Source of the DNA: Clostridium aestuarii
Lineage (GTDB): Bacteria; Bacillota; Clostridia; Clostridiales; Clostridiaceae
DNA: 64,000 nt
Assembly: GCF_026735135.1 (NCBI RefSeq)
Contig: NZ_JAPQER010000002.1
Location: 124,001-188,000 of the forward strand
Direction: 5' to 3'
Made by a program: the position numbers and the translations under genes
Notes under the pieces: generated by a model
Told to the model about the DNA's origin: nothing
The model's input: only the letters and a program-made list of their open reading frames with translations
Database searches by the model: none
Shown here: piece after piece, positions 1 through 9,422 of the stretch
Position numbering within the stretch: the first letter of the stretch is position 1
Layout: every line of letters begins with the position of its first letter

Positions 1-4
1 TTTT

Positions 5-283
5 ATGGAGTATAAACTAAATAAAATTGATATTGAACTTCGTCAAAGGGTTCATGATGCTACTAAAAAAGGAAAAATTCATGGTAATAAAGATTTAAAC
101 AAGATTGATAAGGATAAAAGAGAACATAAGAAGGAAGAAAGAGAAGGAAATTTTAAAGAGAAATTAGCTAAGCAAAAGAAGAAAAAGAAAATTACGGTAG
201 ATGCAGTTAAGGCGGAAAATGTAAATATAGAAGCATTTAAAGAAGAAGTATCAGCAGGAAAATTTTTGAACATTAAAAAATAA
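5..283 (+). CDS. Hypothetical Lys-rich protein, possibly N-terminally cut
   Basis: Function not recognised. From the first visible ATG it would be 92 residues, very basic, with a central Lys/Glu block (about residues 30-62) that looks helical or unstructured, and a C-terminal part resembling a short folded helix. The window begins 4 bases before this ATG and no ribosome binding site is visible, so the true start may lie upstream. It is followed at once by a strong terminator and sits ahead of fliS, so it probably closes an upstream flagellar or neighbouring operon. No signal peptide or membrane segment is visible. Confidence 0.55.
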   Translation: MEYKLNKIDIELRQRVHDATKKGKIHGNKDLNKIDKDKREHKKEEREGNFKEKLAKQKKKKKITVDAVKAENVNIEAFKEEVSAGKFLNIKK

Positions 284-290
284 ATATTGA

Positions 291-357
291 TTGAGAAAAT
301 TGCATAATTTTAAGATTATATAGTTGTGTGTAAATTTTAATTATGCAATTTTTTCAA
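291..357 (+). terminator. Intrinsic terminator before fliS
   Basis: A 19-bp stem (arms 291-309 and 339-357, one G-T pair) encloses a 29-nt loop, and the right arm contains a run of six T. It separates the short Lys-rich gene from the fliS-fliD unit. Confidence 0.7.
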
Positions 358-426
358 TTATATATGGTGAATATTTGTTATAAGTTATGCAGTTACATTT
401 GCAGAGTAGCTTTTATTTACTAATTG

Positions 427-453
427 TAAAGTTCCTAAAATTAATTACGATAA
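427..453 (+). promoter_or_regulatory. Sigma-28 (FliA/SigD) type promoter for fliS-fliD
   Basis: TAAA at 427-430, 17 bases, then CGATAA at 448-453. This fits the SigD consensus TAAA-N15-GCCGATAA in its strongest positions. The same TAAAG-N16-CGAnAA pattern recurs at four other flagellar sites in this window, which supports it. Confidence 0.7.
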
Positions 454-470
454 TCTCATTAAGATAGAAA

Positions 471-482
471 ATCATGGATGAT
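471..482 (+). promoter_or_regulatory. Small GGA stem-loop in the fliS leader
   Basis: ATCATGGATGAT can form a 4-bp stem with a TGGA loop, 2 nt ahead of the CAGGAGG Shine-Dalgarno of fliS. The core CATGGATG is identical to the loop region of the first flagellin leader hairpin (3148-3161). An ATG at 474 inside it is in frame with fliS but has no ribosome binding site. CsrA binding is inference, and the stem is weak. Confidence 0.4.
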
Positions 483-497
483 GCAGGAGGGAAACAT

Positions 498-884
498 ATG
501 TACGCTAATAATGCATATAATGCTTATAAACAAAACAGTATAAATTATGCTTCTAAAGAACAGTTATTGTTAATGCTTGTGGATGGAGCAGTAAAATATG
601 CAAAAATAGGTAGACAAGCTCTAGTAGATAAAGATGTTCAAAAATCTCATAACAGCATAACAAGAACTCAGGATATATTTTATGAGCTTATGGCAACTCT
701 AGATGTAGAACATGCTGGAGAATGGGGACAACAGCTTATGAACATATATGAATTTATAACAAGAAGACTTGGAGAAGCGAATATAAAAAAAAGTATAGAA
801 ATTATGGACGAGGTTATTCCATTGATAGAAGATATAAGAAACACATGGTATGAAGCAGAAAAATTATCTAAAGGAAAAAGATAA
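498..884 (+). CDS. fliS: Flagellar export chaperone FliS
   Basis: FliS binds the C-terminal helix of flagellin in the cytoplasm and delivers it to the type III export gate. The 128-residue product has the typical size and the family pattern near the N-terminus (YANNAYNAYKQNSI, then SKEQLLLMLVDGA), with an all-helical body. I start it at ATG 498 because AGGAGG at 485-490 is ideally placed; an in-frame ATG at 474 lacks a ribosome binding site and lies in a small hairpin. It is first in a fliS-fliD-FliT-like unit behind a sigma-28 type promoter (427-453). The CAGGAGG ribosome site and upstream GGA hairpin make it a possible CsrA target (inference). Confidence 0.93.
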   Translation: MYANNAYNAYKQNSINYASKEQLLLMLVDGAVKYAKIGRQALVDKDVQKSHNSITRTQDIFYELMATLDVEHAGEWGQQLMNIYEFITRRLGEANIKKSIEIMDEVIPLIEDIRNTWYEAEKLSKGKR

Positions 885-903
885 AAAGTAGGAGGTCTTT
901 AAA

Positions 904-2589
904 GTGAGTTATATGGGTGTAAATCCTGCTAACCAATTGAGAATTACAGGAATGGCAACAGGACTAGATACTGATGAGTATGTAAAAAAGATGACGTTAG
1001 CTCAGCAAGCTAAAATTGATAAAGCAAATCAGGATAAACAGTTTACAACATGGAAACAGGAAGCTTATGTAGACGTAATTAAGGATTTAAAAACATTAAC
1101 CAATGATTATCTAACAATGTCAGGTAGTAAAAGTATAGTGAAAAGTTCTGCTTATGTAGGTTCTAAAGTAACTAGTGATAATGAATCAGTAGCAACGGCT
1201 ACAGCATTAGCAGGAGCAGTTAATGGTAATTATAAAATAAATGTTACACAGTTAGCTAAAAGCGCTTCGATAAAAAGTGATGCATTAAAGACAACAGAAG
1301 GTACTGCTTCAAAAAGTACGGTTTTGTCGGATTTGTCAGGAGTGGTATTAGGTGATGATCCATTTAAGGTTAAATTGAGTGTTAAGATTGATGGGAAAAT
1401 GGTTGATTCCCACGATATATCTATAGGTAAAACTGATAAAATAGAAGATGTTATGGATAACATAAATAATACAACAATCACATTGACTAGTGATGATGGT
1501 AAAACTACAGATAAGCTTTTAAAAGATTATGTTAAGGTAAGTTTTAGTGAATTAACAGGAAAATTAACTATTGAAACTCGTGAAACAGGGAAAGATTCAC
1601 AATTGGAAATAACAGATACTGCTAGTAAAGATTTTGCAAATTTATTTGGAATTAATGATGGAGATCTTGTTAATCAGAGTGGATTAGAAGCTGTAGTTAA
1701 GATAACGCCACCAGGTGAAACTATTGCAACTACAGTAATAAAACATACTAATTCCTTTACTATTGATGGGATTACATATAATCCTAAAGAAGTGGGTGAT
1801 GCAACTTTAACTGTTAAAGCAGATGCTTCAGAATCAGTGGAGAAAATAAGTGATTTTATAAAAGAATATAATAAAATTGTAGCTAAAGTTAATGAAAAGC
1901 TAAAAGAAAAGAAGAGTTATGACTATAAACCATTAACAGAAGCACAGAAAAAAGATATGAAGGAAGACGAGATAAAAACATGGGAAGAAAAAGCTAAAAA
2001 GGGACTATTAAAAAATGATAACAATCTTGAAAATATGCTTTCAGCTATGAGAAGGTCATTTTTTGATGGTGTAACAGATGCAGGATTAAATTTATCAGAT
2101 TTAGGACTTAGTACATCTAGAGATACTCAAAATAAAAGTGGTCAGATTGTGTTTGTAGACTCAAATGGGTATGAAAATGAAGCAGTAGGCAAGGAAAAGT
2201 TAAAAAATGCTCTAGAAACCAATGGGGATCAGGTTATGGAATTTTTTAATAAAAGTGCTAGTTCTACATACAGTTCAACTATGAGTTTAACAGAAAGAGA
2301 AACAAGATATAGTCAGCAAGGTGTTTTCCAGAAAATTAAAGATATTCTACAGGATTATACTGGAGTCGATGGTGCTTTAGTTAAAAAAGCAGGATATGAA
2401 AATTCTAGATGGGTAATAAATAATGACTTGAGTAAAAAAATTGAGGATCAAAATAAACAAATAAAAGAATTAACTAGGAAGTTGTATACTAAACAGGACT
2501 ATTATTATAAAATGTTTTCAAAACTTGAAACTGCTATGAATCAGATGAATTCTCAGCAAGACTGGTTGGCGTCTCAAATGGGTCAGTAG
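904..2589 (+). CDS. fliD: Flagellar filament cap FliD
   Basis: FliD forms the cap on the filament tip that folds incoming flagellin. The 561-residue protein has the FliD N-terminal region (RITGMATGLDTDEYVKKM, residues about 13-30) and a C-terminal coiled coil (about 480-555) ending in a Gln/Met-rich tail, as in the family. It starts with GTG 904, 8 nt after AGGAGG (890-895); an ATG at 913 is less well spaced. It lies 19 nt after fliS and 24 nt before a FliT-like gene, so the three are likely co-transcribed. Confidence 0.95.
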   Translation: MSYMGVNPANQLRITGMATGLDTDEYVKKMTLAQQAKIDKANQDKQFTTWKQEAYVDVIKDLKTLTNDYLTMSGSKSIVKSSAYVGSKVTSDNESVATATALAGAVNGNYKINVTQLAKSASIKSDALKTTEGTASKSTVLSDLSGVVLGDDPFKVKLSVKIDGKMVDSHDISIGKTDKIEDVMDNINNTTITLTSDDGKTTDKLLKDYVKVSFSELTGKLTIETRETGKDSQLEITDTASKDFANLFGINDGDLVNQSGLEAVVKITPPGETIATTVIKHTNSFTIDGITYNPKEVGDATLTVKADASESVEKISDFIKEYNKIVAKVNEKLKEKKSYDYKPLTEAQKKDMKEDEIKTWEEKAKKGLLKNDNNLENMLSAMRRSFFDGVTDAGLNLSDLGLSTSRDTQNKSGQIVFVDSNGYENEAVGKEKLKNALETNGDQVMEFFNKSASSTYSSTMSLTERETRYSQQGVFQKIKDILQDYTGVDGALVKKAGYENSRWVINNDLSKKIEDQNKQIKELTRKLYTKQDYYYKMFSKLETAMNQMNSQQDWLASQMGQ

Positions 2590-2613
2590 TGGTAAAAGAA
2601 CGGAGTTTTTAGG

Positions 2614-2958
2614 ATGAATGATAATTTGAAAGAAAAATTCAACTTATATAAAACTGCTACAAATAATATAATTAATAATTTAGAGCAAGATGATTATGAA
2701 AGCTTAAATCATTTGTTCGATAGTAGACAGAAAATTATAGATGAAATAGACAAAATGAAATATTTAAAAGAAGATTTAAAAGCTATAATTGATGAGTTAA
2801 AAATACTTATGCTTGAAGAGAAATTAACCAAACTTATGAATGAAAAAAAAGATTGTTTAAGAAGAAAAATAAAGAACATTTCTGTTAAAAGGAATGCAAA
2901 CAATGTATATAATAAAGGATTTTATTCAAATATAAGTTTTGTTAATAAAAAAGTGTAA
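2614..2958 (+). CDS. FliT-like small helical protein (putative FliD chaperone)
   Basis: The product is 114 residues, almost entirely charged alpha helix, with no membrane segment. Size and position directly after fliD match FliT, the export chaperone for the filament cap, which is poorly conserved in sequence. The assignment therefore rests on position and composition rather than on a signature motif. A GGAG element lies just before ATG 2614. The gene ends in an A/T-rich gap leading to the promoter of the first flagellin. Confidence 0.55.
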   Translation: MNDNLKEKFNLYKTATNNIINNLEQDDYESLNHLFDSRQKIIDEIDKMKYLKEDLKAIIDELKILMLEEKLTKLMNEKKDCLRRKIKNISVKRNANNVYNKGFYSNISFVNKKV

Positions 2959-3055
2959 AATGTAAAGATATAAAATAATATTAAGACAAATTCAGACAAT
3001 AATAATTTAATTTATAGTTTAAAATAAAATTTAAATAAAAAATATTAAAAAAGTA

Positions 3056-3082
3056 TAAAGTTACTAAATAATGTTACGACAA
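3056..3082 (+). promoter_or_regulatory. Sigma-28 type promoter for flagellin 1
   Basis: TAAAG at 3056-3060 followed after 16 bases by CGACAA (3077-3082). It differs from the fliS promoter by T to C in the -10 element. Transcription would start near 3089 and give a leader of about 100 nt carrying a 24-nt palindrome (3116-3139) and the GGA hairpin (3148-3161). Confidence 0.6.
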
Positions 3083-3115
3083 TAAAAGTATGAACATTTA
3101 AAAATTTTAATGATG

Positions 3116-3139
3116 ATTAAAAAGCTATAGCTTTTTAAT
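3116..3139 (+). repeat. 24-nt perfect palindrome in the flagellin 1 leader
   Basis: A perfect palindrome centred on GCTATAGC, with flanking A5 and T5 tracts. As RNA it would form a hairpin of about 10 bp. It could end read-through from fliD or protect the 5' end of the flagellin mRNA; the sequence does not decide between these. Confidence 0.5.
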
Positions 3140-3147
3140 AATAAAAA

Positions 3148-3161
3148 GGGCATGGATGCCC
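3148..3161 (+). promoter_or_regulatory. Candidate CsrA-binding hairpin, flagellin 1 leader
   Basis: GGGCATGGATGCCC folds as a 4-bp GGGC/GCCC stem with loop ATGGAT, or 5 bp with loop TGGA. It holds the ANGGA core recognised by CsrA family proteins. It lies 11 nt before the AAGGAGG Shine-Dalgarno (3173-3179), itself part of CAAGGAGG, a second GGA site. One hairpin site plus one Shine-Dalgarno site is the arrangement known for hag in Bacillus subtilis. An in-frame ATG at 3152 within the loop is not the start. Confidence 0.55.
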
Positions 3162-3187
3162 TGGTAAAATTCAAGGAGGAATTTTTT

Positions 3188-5524
3188 ATGATTATCAATC
3201 ACAATATGAATGCGTTAAACGCTCACAGAAACATGATGAACAATGTAGGTAGAGCAGGAAAATCTATGGAAAAATTATCTTCAGGTTTAAGAATCAACAG
3301 AGCTGGAGATGACGCAGCAGGTCTTGCAATCTCAGAAAAAATGAGAGGTCAAATCAGAGGTTTAGACCAAGCCTCTAGAAATGCTCAAGATGGCATATCT
3401 TTAATTCAAACTGCGGAAGGTGCTTTAAATGAAACTCATTCAATTCTTCAAAGAATGAGAGAACTTGCAACACAAGCATCTAATGATACAAATACAGGAG
3501 AAGACCGTGGTCAAATACAAAAAGAAATTAATCAATTGAGTTCAGAAATTAACAGAATAGGAAATACTACAGAATTTAACAAAAAAGCATTATTAAAAGG
3601 AGACTTCGATTTTGGAGCAGCAACTTCTGGAGTTACTAAAGCTAGTATAGCTTTAAATGGTTCTACAACAATAACAAATACAGATACTAAAGGAAGTGCT
3701 ATTGGAGGAACTTATGGTACTGCTGGAGTTAGAGCGCCAAAAGCAACTGCAGCAAGTGCAACAGGTACTATAGATGCTGATGCAATAGCTATAACAGCTT
3801 CTAATAATGAATTGAGTATAAAAGTTGATGGAGTAGACCAACACATAGTATTTACTGCTACAGCTGTAGCTGGAAATGATGTTATAGATCAAATTAATAC
3901 TGGCCTTACAGGTGCTACTGCGTCTTTTGATGCTACAAGTGGAAAGTTAACTATTAAATCTGATACATTAGGTTCAGGTGGTTCTATAGAAGTTCTTGGT
4001 GGTAATTTTGCACATGATTTCTTAGATAATAGTCTTAGTAATATAACTAATACTCAAGGTACAGATGCAAATGATGTATGGGTACATGGAGATGTTGGAG
4101 CAGAAGTTACAGGTAGTATAGCTGTAGATGATACTACACTTGCAGGTGGTGGTTCTATTACAGTTGATGCAACTCATAATGAGTTAACATTAAATATTAA
4201 TGGTACAGAAAAGACAATTACATTAGCTGATAAAGTATATGATGCAGCAGATGCAACTCATGATATGGCTACATTAGTTACAGATATTGAAACAGCTATA
4301 AATGCTGGTGGTGCGTTTGGTGCCGGTGCAGTGGAAGTATCAGTGGATTCAAGTAATAAGTTGGTTATAACATCTCAAGATTCAACTGTAGCAAGTGGTG
4401 TTGAAATAAAAGGTGGAAATCTTGCAGATACACTATTTGGAGCAGTTGGAACTAGAGTAACTCAAGAAAGACAAGCTGCCAATAATACATTAACATTTAA
4501 AGTAGATGGAGCAGACCAAACTGTTGCTATTGCAGATAAAACTTATCAAGATTTAGATGATTTTGTTACTACAAATGAAGCCGCATTTACTGGAAAGGGA
4601 GTTACTATAAGTAATGAAGGTGGTAAGCTAAAATTAACAAGCAATGCTACTGGAACAAGTAGTTCAATTACTGATTTTACAGACAGCGATTTAACTAAAC
4701 AATTAGGATTAGTTAAAACTGATGGTGCGGTATTGGATACAGGTAACTTTGTTCAAGGTGCAAATGGAAATACAACTTTAAATGTAACAGTTGATGGAGA
4801 AACAGTAGATGCTGTTATCCAAGAAGGAGATTATACAGATAAAAACGTTCTTGCATCAGCTATAGAAAGTGCTATTAATACTGCAACAACAACTGCAGAT
4901 GATGTAAGCGTATCAGTGAATGCTAACGGTGAGTTAGAAATAACAAGTGGTTCAACAGGTTCAACATCAGACGTAACAATTGGTGCACATGCTACTAAAG
5001 ATGCAGCTGGTATCTTAGGTTTAACAACAAATACTGTAGTTACTGGAAATGATCAACAAAATACAGAACTTCAATTCCAAATTGGAGCAAATGAAAAGCA
5101 ATCAATGGGACTTAAGATTTCTGATATGCGTGCAAGTGCATTAAAAATTACAGGAACAGGCGCAGGATTTACAGCTGATACGGGAGTTACTAATGGTAAA
5201 GACAGCAATGGAATAGAAAGTGGATTAGATGTTTCTAATTTCGAAAATGCATCAAAAGCAATTACTACTCTTGATGAAGCAATAAACACAGTATCTGATG
5301 AAAGATCAAAACTTGGAGCTTATCAAAATAGATTAGAACATACTATAAACAACTTAAGTACTTCTTCAGAAAACTTAACATCAGCAGAATCAAGAATTAG
5401 AGATGTTGATATGGCAAAAGAGATGATGACATTCTCTAAAGAAAATATTCTTCAACAAGCAGCTCAAGCAATGCTTGCACAAGCTAAACAACAACCTCAA
5501 GGAGTTCTTCAATTACTTAGATAA
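3188..5524 (+). CDS. Large flagellin with an extended hypervariable region
   Basis: This is the filament subunit, exported by the flagellar type III system. It has 778 residues from ATG 3188, chosen because AAGGAGG is 8 nt upstream and [13 protein letters not shown] is the conserved flagellin start. Residues about 1-140 and the last 100 are typical D0/D1 helices, ending QGVLQLLR. Between them about 500 residues of Thr/Ala/Gly-rich beta-type sequence contain repeated units such as [14 protein letters not shown] and [14 protein letters not shown], like flagellin IN-type repeats. Most clostridial flagellins are 270-400 residues, so this is unusually large. The same insert recurs in the next gene, and the C-terminal coding part is identical to that gene over 200 bp. 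Confidence 0.95.
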   Translation: MIINHNMNALNAHRNMMNNVGRAGKSMEKLSSGLRINRAGDDAAGLAISEKMRGQIRGLDQASRNAQDGISLIQTAEGALNETHSILQRMRELATQASNDTNTGEDRGQIQKEINQLSSEINRIGNTTEFNKKALLKGDFDFGAATSGVTKASIALNGSTTITNTDTKGSAIGGTYGTAGVRAPKATAASATGTIDADAIAITASNNELSIKVDGVDQHIVFTATAVAGNDVIDQINTGLTGATASFDATSGKLTIKSDTLGSGGSIEVLGGNFAHDFLDNSLSNITNTQGTDANDVWVHGDVGAEVTGSIAVDDTTLAGGGSITVDATHNELTLNINGTEKTITLADKVYDAADATHDMATLVTDIETAINAGGAFGAGAVEVSVDSSNKLVITSQDSTVASGVEIKGGNLADTLFGAVGTRVTQERQAANNTLTFKVDGADQTVAIADKTYQDLDDFVTTNEAAFTGKGVTISNEGGKLKLTSNATGTSSSITDFTDSDLTKQLGLVKTDGAVLDTGNFVQGANGNTTLNVTVDGETVDAVIQEGDYTDKNVLASAIESAINTATTTADDVSVSVNANGELEITSGSTGSTSDVTIGAHATKDAAGILGLTTNTVVTGNDQQNTELQFQIGANEKQSMGLKISDMRASALKITGTGAGFTADTGVTNGKDSNGIESGLDVSNFENASKAITTLDEAINTVSDERSKLGAYQNRLEHTINNLSTSSENLTSAESRIRDVDMAKEMMTFSKENILQQAAQAMLAQAKQQPQGVLQLLR

Positions 5525-5815
5525 GCATAAGCAGATAGCTAAAATCTTAAGTAGAGAACCTAAATCGTTGATTTAGTGTGAATCACTTACGCAGAGTGAT
5601 GATTTTCAGCTAGTCGCTTAGTTAAAAGTTTTTAACTTTTAACTTCATTAACCAATAATTGAAAACTGAGAATGGAGAATTGTTAATATACAATTTCTCA
5701 AAATTATATATTAATAAGAATGGTTATATATCAATAGTCGGGGGAGAAATCTTCTCCGGCTATTTTTAAAATAGTTATTTTTAAATTTCCACTCTAAATT
5801 TTCAACTAAAAAAAC
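5525..5815. other. Intergenic region between flagellins 1 and 2
   Basis: There is no gene in this stretch. It holds an 11-bp AT-only hairpin (arms 5620-5630 and 5634-5644), a smaller inverted repeat near 5585-5604 and a terminator at 5734-5768. I see no sigma-28 type promoter, so the second flagellin may depend on read-through of that terminator or on a promoter I cannot recognise. Confidence 0.5.
5734..5768 (+). terminator. Terminator or attenuator between flagellins 1 and 2
   Basis: A stem of about 13 bp starting at ATAGTCGG (5734) and closing with CGGCTAT (5763), followed by five T. It includes three G-T pairs. The GGGGGAGA in the left arm is another GGA-containing element. Confidence 0.7.
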
Positions 5816-5837
5816 TAGTGTGAAGGGAATCGCACTA
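5816..5837 (+). promoter_or_regulatory. Candidate CsrA-binding hairpin, flagellinolysin 1 leader
   Basis: A 7-bp stem (TAGTGTG with CGCACTA, one G-T pair) presents the loop AAGGGAAT, which contains AGGGA. CAAGGAGG at 5846-5853 is the Shine-Dalgarno, 7 nt before ATG 5861. The layout matches the other three large flagellin leaders in this window although the stems are unrelated in sequence. Confidence 0.55.
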
Positions 5838-5860
5838 AGGATTTTCAAGGAGGAAAACAT

Positions 5861-8800
5861 ATGATAATTAATCATAATATGAATGCTATCAATGCTCATA
5901 GAAACATGATGAATAATGTAAACAAAGCAGGAAAAGCTATGGGGAAATTATCTTCTGGTATGAGAATTAATACAGCTGGAGATGATGCAGCAGGACTTGC
6001 TATTTCAGAAAAAATGAGAGGGCAAATTAGAGGACTTGAACAAGCAGCTAGAAATGCTCAAGATACTGTTTCTTTGATTCAGACAGCAGAAGGTGGTTTA
6101 AATGAAACACATTCAATGTTACAAAGAATGAGAGAACTTGCAACACAAGCATCAAATGATACAAATACAGCAGAAGATCGTGGTCAAATACAAAAAGAAA
6201 TTAATCAGTTGACTTCAGAAATAAATAGAGTAGGTAATACTACAGAATTCAATAAAACAAAACTTCTAAATGGGAATGCGGGGTCACAAATTACGGTACC
6301 AACACCAACACCGGGACCAGCTCCGGCACCAGCTCCGGGACCAGCTCCGGGTCCAGTGCCAGGCCCAGGACCAGCGCCAGGCCCTGTTCCTTTAACAGAA
6401 ACTCAAGAAGATATGGCAACTATAATTAAAGGATTGAAGTCATGGTGGCTTGGTGGTGGAGCTGATATTGTAAAAGATAGTTATGGATTGGAAGTTCCTC
6501 CAGGAACAGATATAAAGATTGAGTTTGGTTCGGATTTAGGGGATACATTAGCAAGAGTAGAAGCAATGTATTTAGCAGATCCAAGCAGTTCAACTGGTGC
6601 AACAGGAAAAGGAATGGATTTAAAGCTTAGAATTAATCTTGCTAAATTTCAAGATTTAGATTTAGCAACAGATCAAAATGGTGGTACATCTCCTAATTAT
6701 TTAGACCGTACAATGATTCATGAAATGACTCATGCTGTTATGTCTCAAACAATGAATTTTGGAGAACTTAATACATGGTTTAAGGAAGGAACAGCTGAAT
6801 TTGCTCATGGTGCTGATGAGAGAGTAAGAGGAAGCATAGCTAATCTTGGAACTGTTGAAAATGTGGTTGCAAAAATTGGAGATGGTATAACTTGGGGCGG
6901 CGATAGTGATAGCTACTCAGCGGGATATATAGCTGTAAGATATATGGACAAACAACTTGATGATGCTGGACAAGGTGGAATTAAAGCTGTTATGGATTAT
7001 TTAAAAGATCCAACAAATCAAGATAAAACTTTAAGTGATGCTTTGAATTCTGTAAGTGGAGGCACGTGGGTTGATGAAGCTGCTTTTATTACTGCATTAA
7101 AAAATGATGTTAAAACAGAATCAGATTTATTAAATGAGTGCGGTATAGTATTAGATGGAGCAGGACCAGAAGTTGATACTGGATCTGTACTTGGAAGTAG
7201 TAATGGTGGAGCAGTTGACCTTAATTCAGAAGATGTTTTAAAAGAAACTACAGCAGCAGTTTCGGATATTCCAACAGGAACTGAAAGAATTTCAAATTTT
7301 GATGTGACTTGGACAGATATTTATACAGAGATGCCAAGTGGTGGGTCTGGAAGTTCAATGGTTATAATAAATGATCTTAGTGAACTAAATTCTATAAATG
7401 AAAATGTAGTTGGAACAGGGGATTATGGAGTAACAACTGGAAATATGACTCTACAGAATACTACCAATATTACTAGCACAGATACTAAAGGATATGTTGT
7501 AGGTGAAACTTATGGTACTGCTGGAGCCACAGCTGCAAAAGCAGTTGCTGCAGGAGCAAAGGGGAATATAGATGTAAGTGCAGTGGCTATAACTTCAGGA
7601 ACAAATAATGAGTTATCTTTAAAGATTGATGGTGTAGAAAAACATATAGTATTCAATGATGCAGTTGCGGGCAGTGCTGCTCTTACAGAAATTAATAATA
7701 AGTTAAATACAATAGGTGCACACATTAGTACTGAGAATAATAAATTAGTTATTCAATCTAACACATTAGGTTCTACAGGTTCTATTGAAATACTTGGTGG
7801 AGGATTTGCCACATCTTTCTTAAGTAATGATTTATCAACTATAACTAATATAGCAGGTACAGATGCAGGAGATGTATGGGTACACGGAGATGTTGGAGCT
7901 GAAGTTACAGGAAATATAGATTTATCAAAGCTTAATATTACTCCTATTGTAGTTGATGGAGCTGGGGGCATGAATGAGTTAACATTAAACGTAAATGGTA
8001 CAGAAAAGACAATTACGTTAGCTGATAAAATTTATAATAATGCAGATGGTACCCATGATATGAACACATTGGCTTCAGATCTTCAAACAGCTGTAAATGG
8101 AGCGGGACTTTCTGCAAAAGTATCAATAGATTCAAGTAATAAGTTAGTTATAACATCTACAGATACAAGTGGGACAAGTAAAGTTGAAGTAAAAGGTGGA
8201 GGTCTTGCAGATAAATTATTTGGAACTGTTGATACTAGAGTTACTCAAGAAAGACAGGCATCTAACAATACACTAACATTTAAAGTAGATGGACAAGATA
8301 AAACAGTAAATATTAAAGAAAAAATTTATCAGGATTTAGATGATTTTGTTGAAACGAATAAAGCTGCATTTGCTACAGAAGGAGTTAGTATAAGTAATGA
8401 AGGTGGCAAGTTAAAATTAACAAGCAATACTGAAGGAACAACTAGTAGAATTAATGGCTTTACAGATAGTGATTTAACTAGACAGTTAGGAGTGGTTGAA
8501 ACTGATGGTTCATCATTAGATGGAGGCAACTTTGTTAGAGGTGCAAATGGAAATACAACTTTAAAAGTAACTGTTGATGGAGAAACTGTAGATGCTGTAA
8601 TTCAAGAAGGAAATTATACAGATAAAAAACTTCTTGCAGCAGCTATAAAAAGTGCTATTAATAACGCTACAACAATTGCAGCAGATGTAAGTGTATCAGT
8701 GACTAATGATGGTAAGTTAGAAATAACAAGTGGTAAAGAAGGTACAGGATCTGAAATTACAATAAGTGCTCATGCTACTAAAGATGCTGCTGGTATTTTA

Positions 8801-9307
8801 GGTTTAATAACAAATACTAAGATTGTAGGTCAAGATAAACAACAATCACAACTTAGATTCCAAATAGGAGCAAACACAAACCAATCTATAGCTTTAGAAA
8901 TAGGTGATATGCGGGCAAAAGCATTAGGACTTACAGGAACAGGTGCAGAATTTACAGTGGATGCAGGAGTTACTGATGGTACGGATAGTAGTGGAGTAGA
9001 AAATGGATTAGATGTTTCTAATTTCGAAAATGCATCAAAAGCAATTACTACTCTTGATGAAGCAATAAATACAGTGTCCGATGAAAGATCAAAACTTGGA
9101 GCTTATCAAAATAGATTAGAACATACTATAAACAACTTAAGTACTTCTTCAGAAAACTTAACATCAGCAGAATCAAGAATTAGAGATGTTGATATGGCAA
9201 AAGAGATGATGACATTCTCTAAAGAAAATATTCTTCAACAAGCAGCTCAAGCAATGCTTGCACAAGCTAAACAACAACCACAAGGTGTTTTGCAATTATT
9301 GAGATAA
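5861..9307 (+). CDS. Flagellinolysin: flagellin with internal metallopeptidase domain
   Basis: A 1148-residue flagellin carrying a protease, expected to display enzyme along the filament surface. Domains in order: flagellin D0/D1 N-terminus (1-145); a Pro/Gly/Ala linker (about 147-177); a gluzincin-type zinc peptidase domain (about 180-490) with HEMTH at 287-291 and a downstream EGTAEF whose first Glu (309) is the likely third zinc ligand; a region of about 500 residues homologous to the insert of the preceding flagellin; and a flagellin C-terminus (last 100) ending QGVLQLLR. HExxH plus Glu resembles clostridial collagenase, as known for the flagellinolysin family. Zinc ligands and catalytic Glu288 are all present, so activity is likely. 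It has no recognisable sigma-28 promoter of its own. Confidence 0.93.
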   Translation: MIINHNMNAINAHRNMMNNVNKAGKAMGKLSSGMRINTAGDDAAGLAISEKMRGQIRGLEQAARNAQDTVSLIQTAEGGLNETHSMLQRMRELATQASNDTNTAEDRGQIQKEINQLTSEINRVGNTTEFNKTKLLNGNAGSQITVPTPTPGPAPAPAPGPAPGPVPGPGPAPGPVPLTETQEDMATIIKGLKSWWLGGGADIVKDSYGLEVPPGTDIKIEFGSDLGDTLARVEAMYLADPSSSTGATGKGMDLKLRINLAKFQDLDLATDQNGGTSPNYLDRTMIHEMTHAVMSQTMNFGELNTWFKEGTAEFAHGADERVRGSIANLGTVENVVAKIGDGITWGGDSDSYSAGYIAVRYMDKQLDDAGQGGIKAVMDYLKDPTNQDKTLSDALNSVSGGTWVDEAAFITALKNDVKTESDLLNECGIVLDGAGPEVDTGSVLGSSNGGAVDLNSEDVLKETTAAVSDIPTGTERISNFDVTWTDIYTEMPSGGSGSSMVIINDLSELNSINENVVGTGDYGVTTGNMTLQNTTNITSTDTKGYVVGETYGTAGATAAKAVAAGAKGNIDVSAVAITSGTNNELSLKIDGVEKHIVFNDAVAGSAALTEINNKLNTIGAHISTENNKLVIQSNTLGSTGSIEILGGGFATSFLSNDLSTITNIAGTDAGDVWVHGDVGAEVTGNIDLSKLNITPIVVDGAGGMNELTLNVNGTEKTITLADKIYNNADGTHDMNTLASDLQTAVNGAGLSAKVSIDSSNKLVITSTDTSGTSKVEVKGGGLADKLFGTVDTRVTQERQASNNTLTFKVDGQDKTVNIKEKIYQDLDDFVETNKAAFATEGVSISNEGGKLKLTSNTEGTTSRINGFTDSDLTRQLGVVETDGSSLDGGNFVRGANGNTTLKVTVDGETVDAVIQEGNYTDKKLLAAAIKSAINNATTIAADVSVSVTNDGKLEITSGKEGTGSEITISAHATKDAAGILGLITNTKIVGQDKQQSQLRFQIGANTNQSIALEIGDMRAKALGLTGTGAEFTVDAGVTDGTDSSGVENGLDVSNFENASKAITTLDEAINTVSDERSKLGAYQNRLEHTINNLSTSSENLTSAESRIRDVDMAKEMMTFSKENILQQAAQAMLAQAKQQPQGVLQLLR

Positions 9308-9332
9308 GCAGTTTTAATATGTTGAATATGTT

Positions 9333-9367
9333 AAGAGTTTGAGAAGGTAATTTTTCTAACTCTTTTC
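9333..9367 (+). terminator. Terminator after flagellinolysin 1
   Basis: AAGAGTT (9333-9339) pairs with AACTCTT (9358-9364). A 4-bp inner stem and short T-runs lie around it. It is placed 25 nt after the stop codon. Strength is moderate because of an internal bulge. Confidence 0.5.
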
Positions 9368-9422
9368 CTTGAAAAAGTGATTTTAATATTTGTAGAAACT
9401 ACATACGGCGAGGTGAATATAA

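Noticed and set aside
3152..3187. Longer flagellin 1 start at ATG 3152
   Set aside because: The ATG is in the loop of the leader hairpin without a ribosome site; ATG 3188 has AAGGAGG and the conserved flagellin N-terminus.
6719..6799. Calling the 1148-residue protein a collagenase
   Set aside because: HExxH plus EG resembles clostridial collagenase, but flagellin D0/D1 ends on both sides make it a flagellinolysin.
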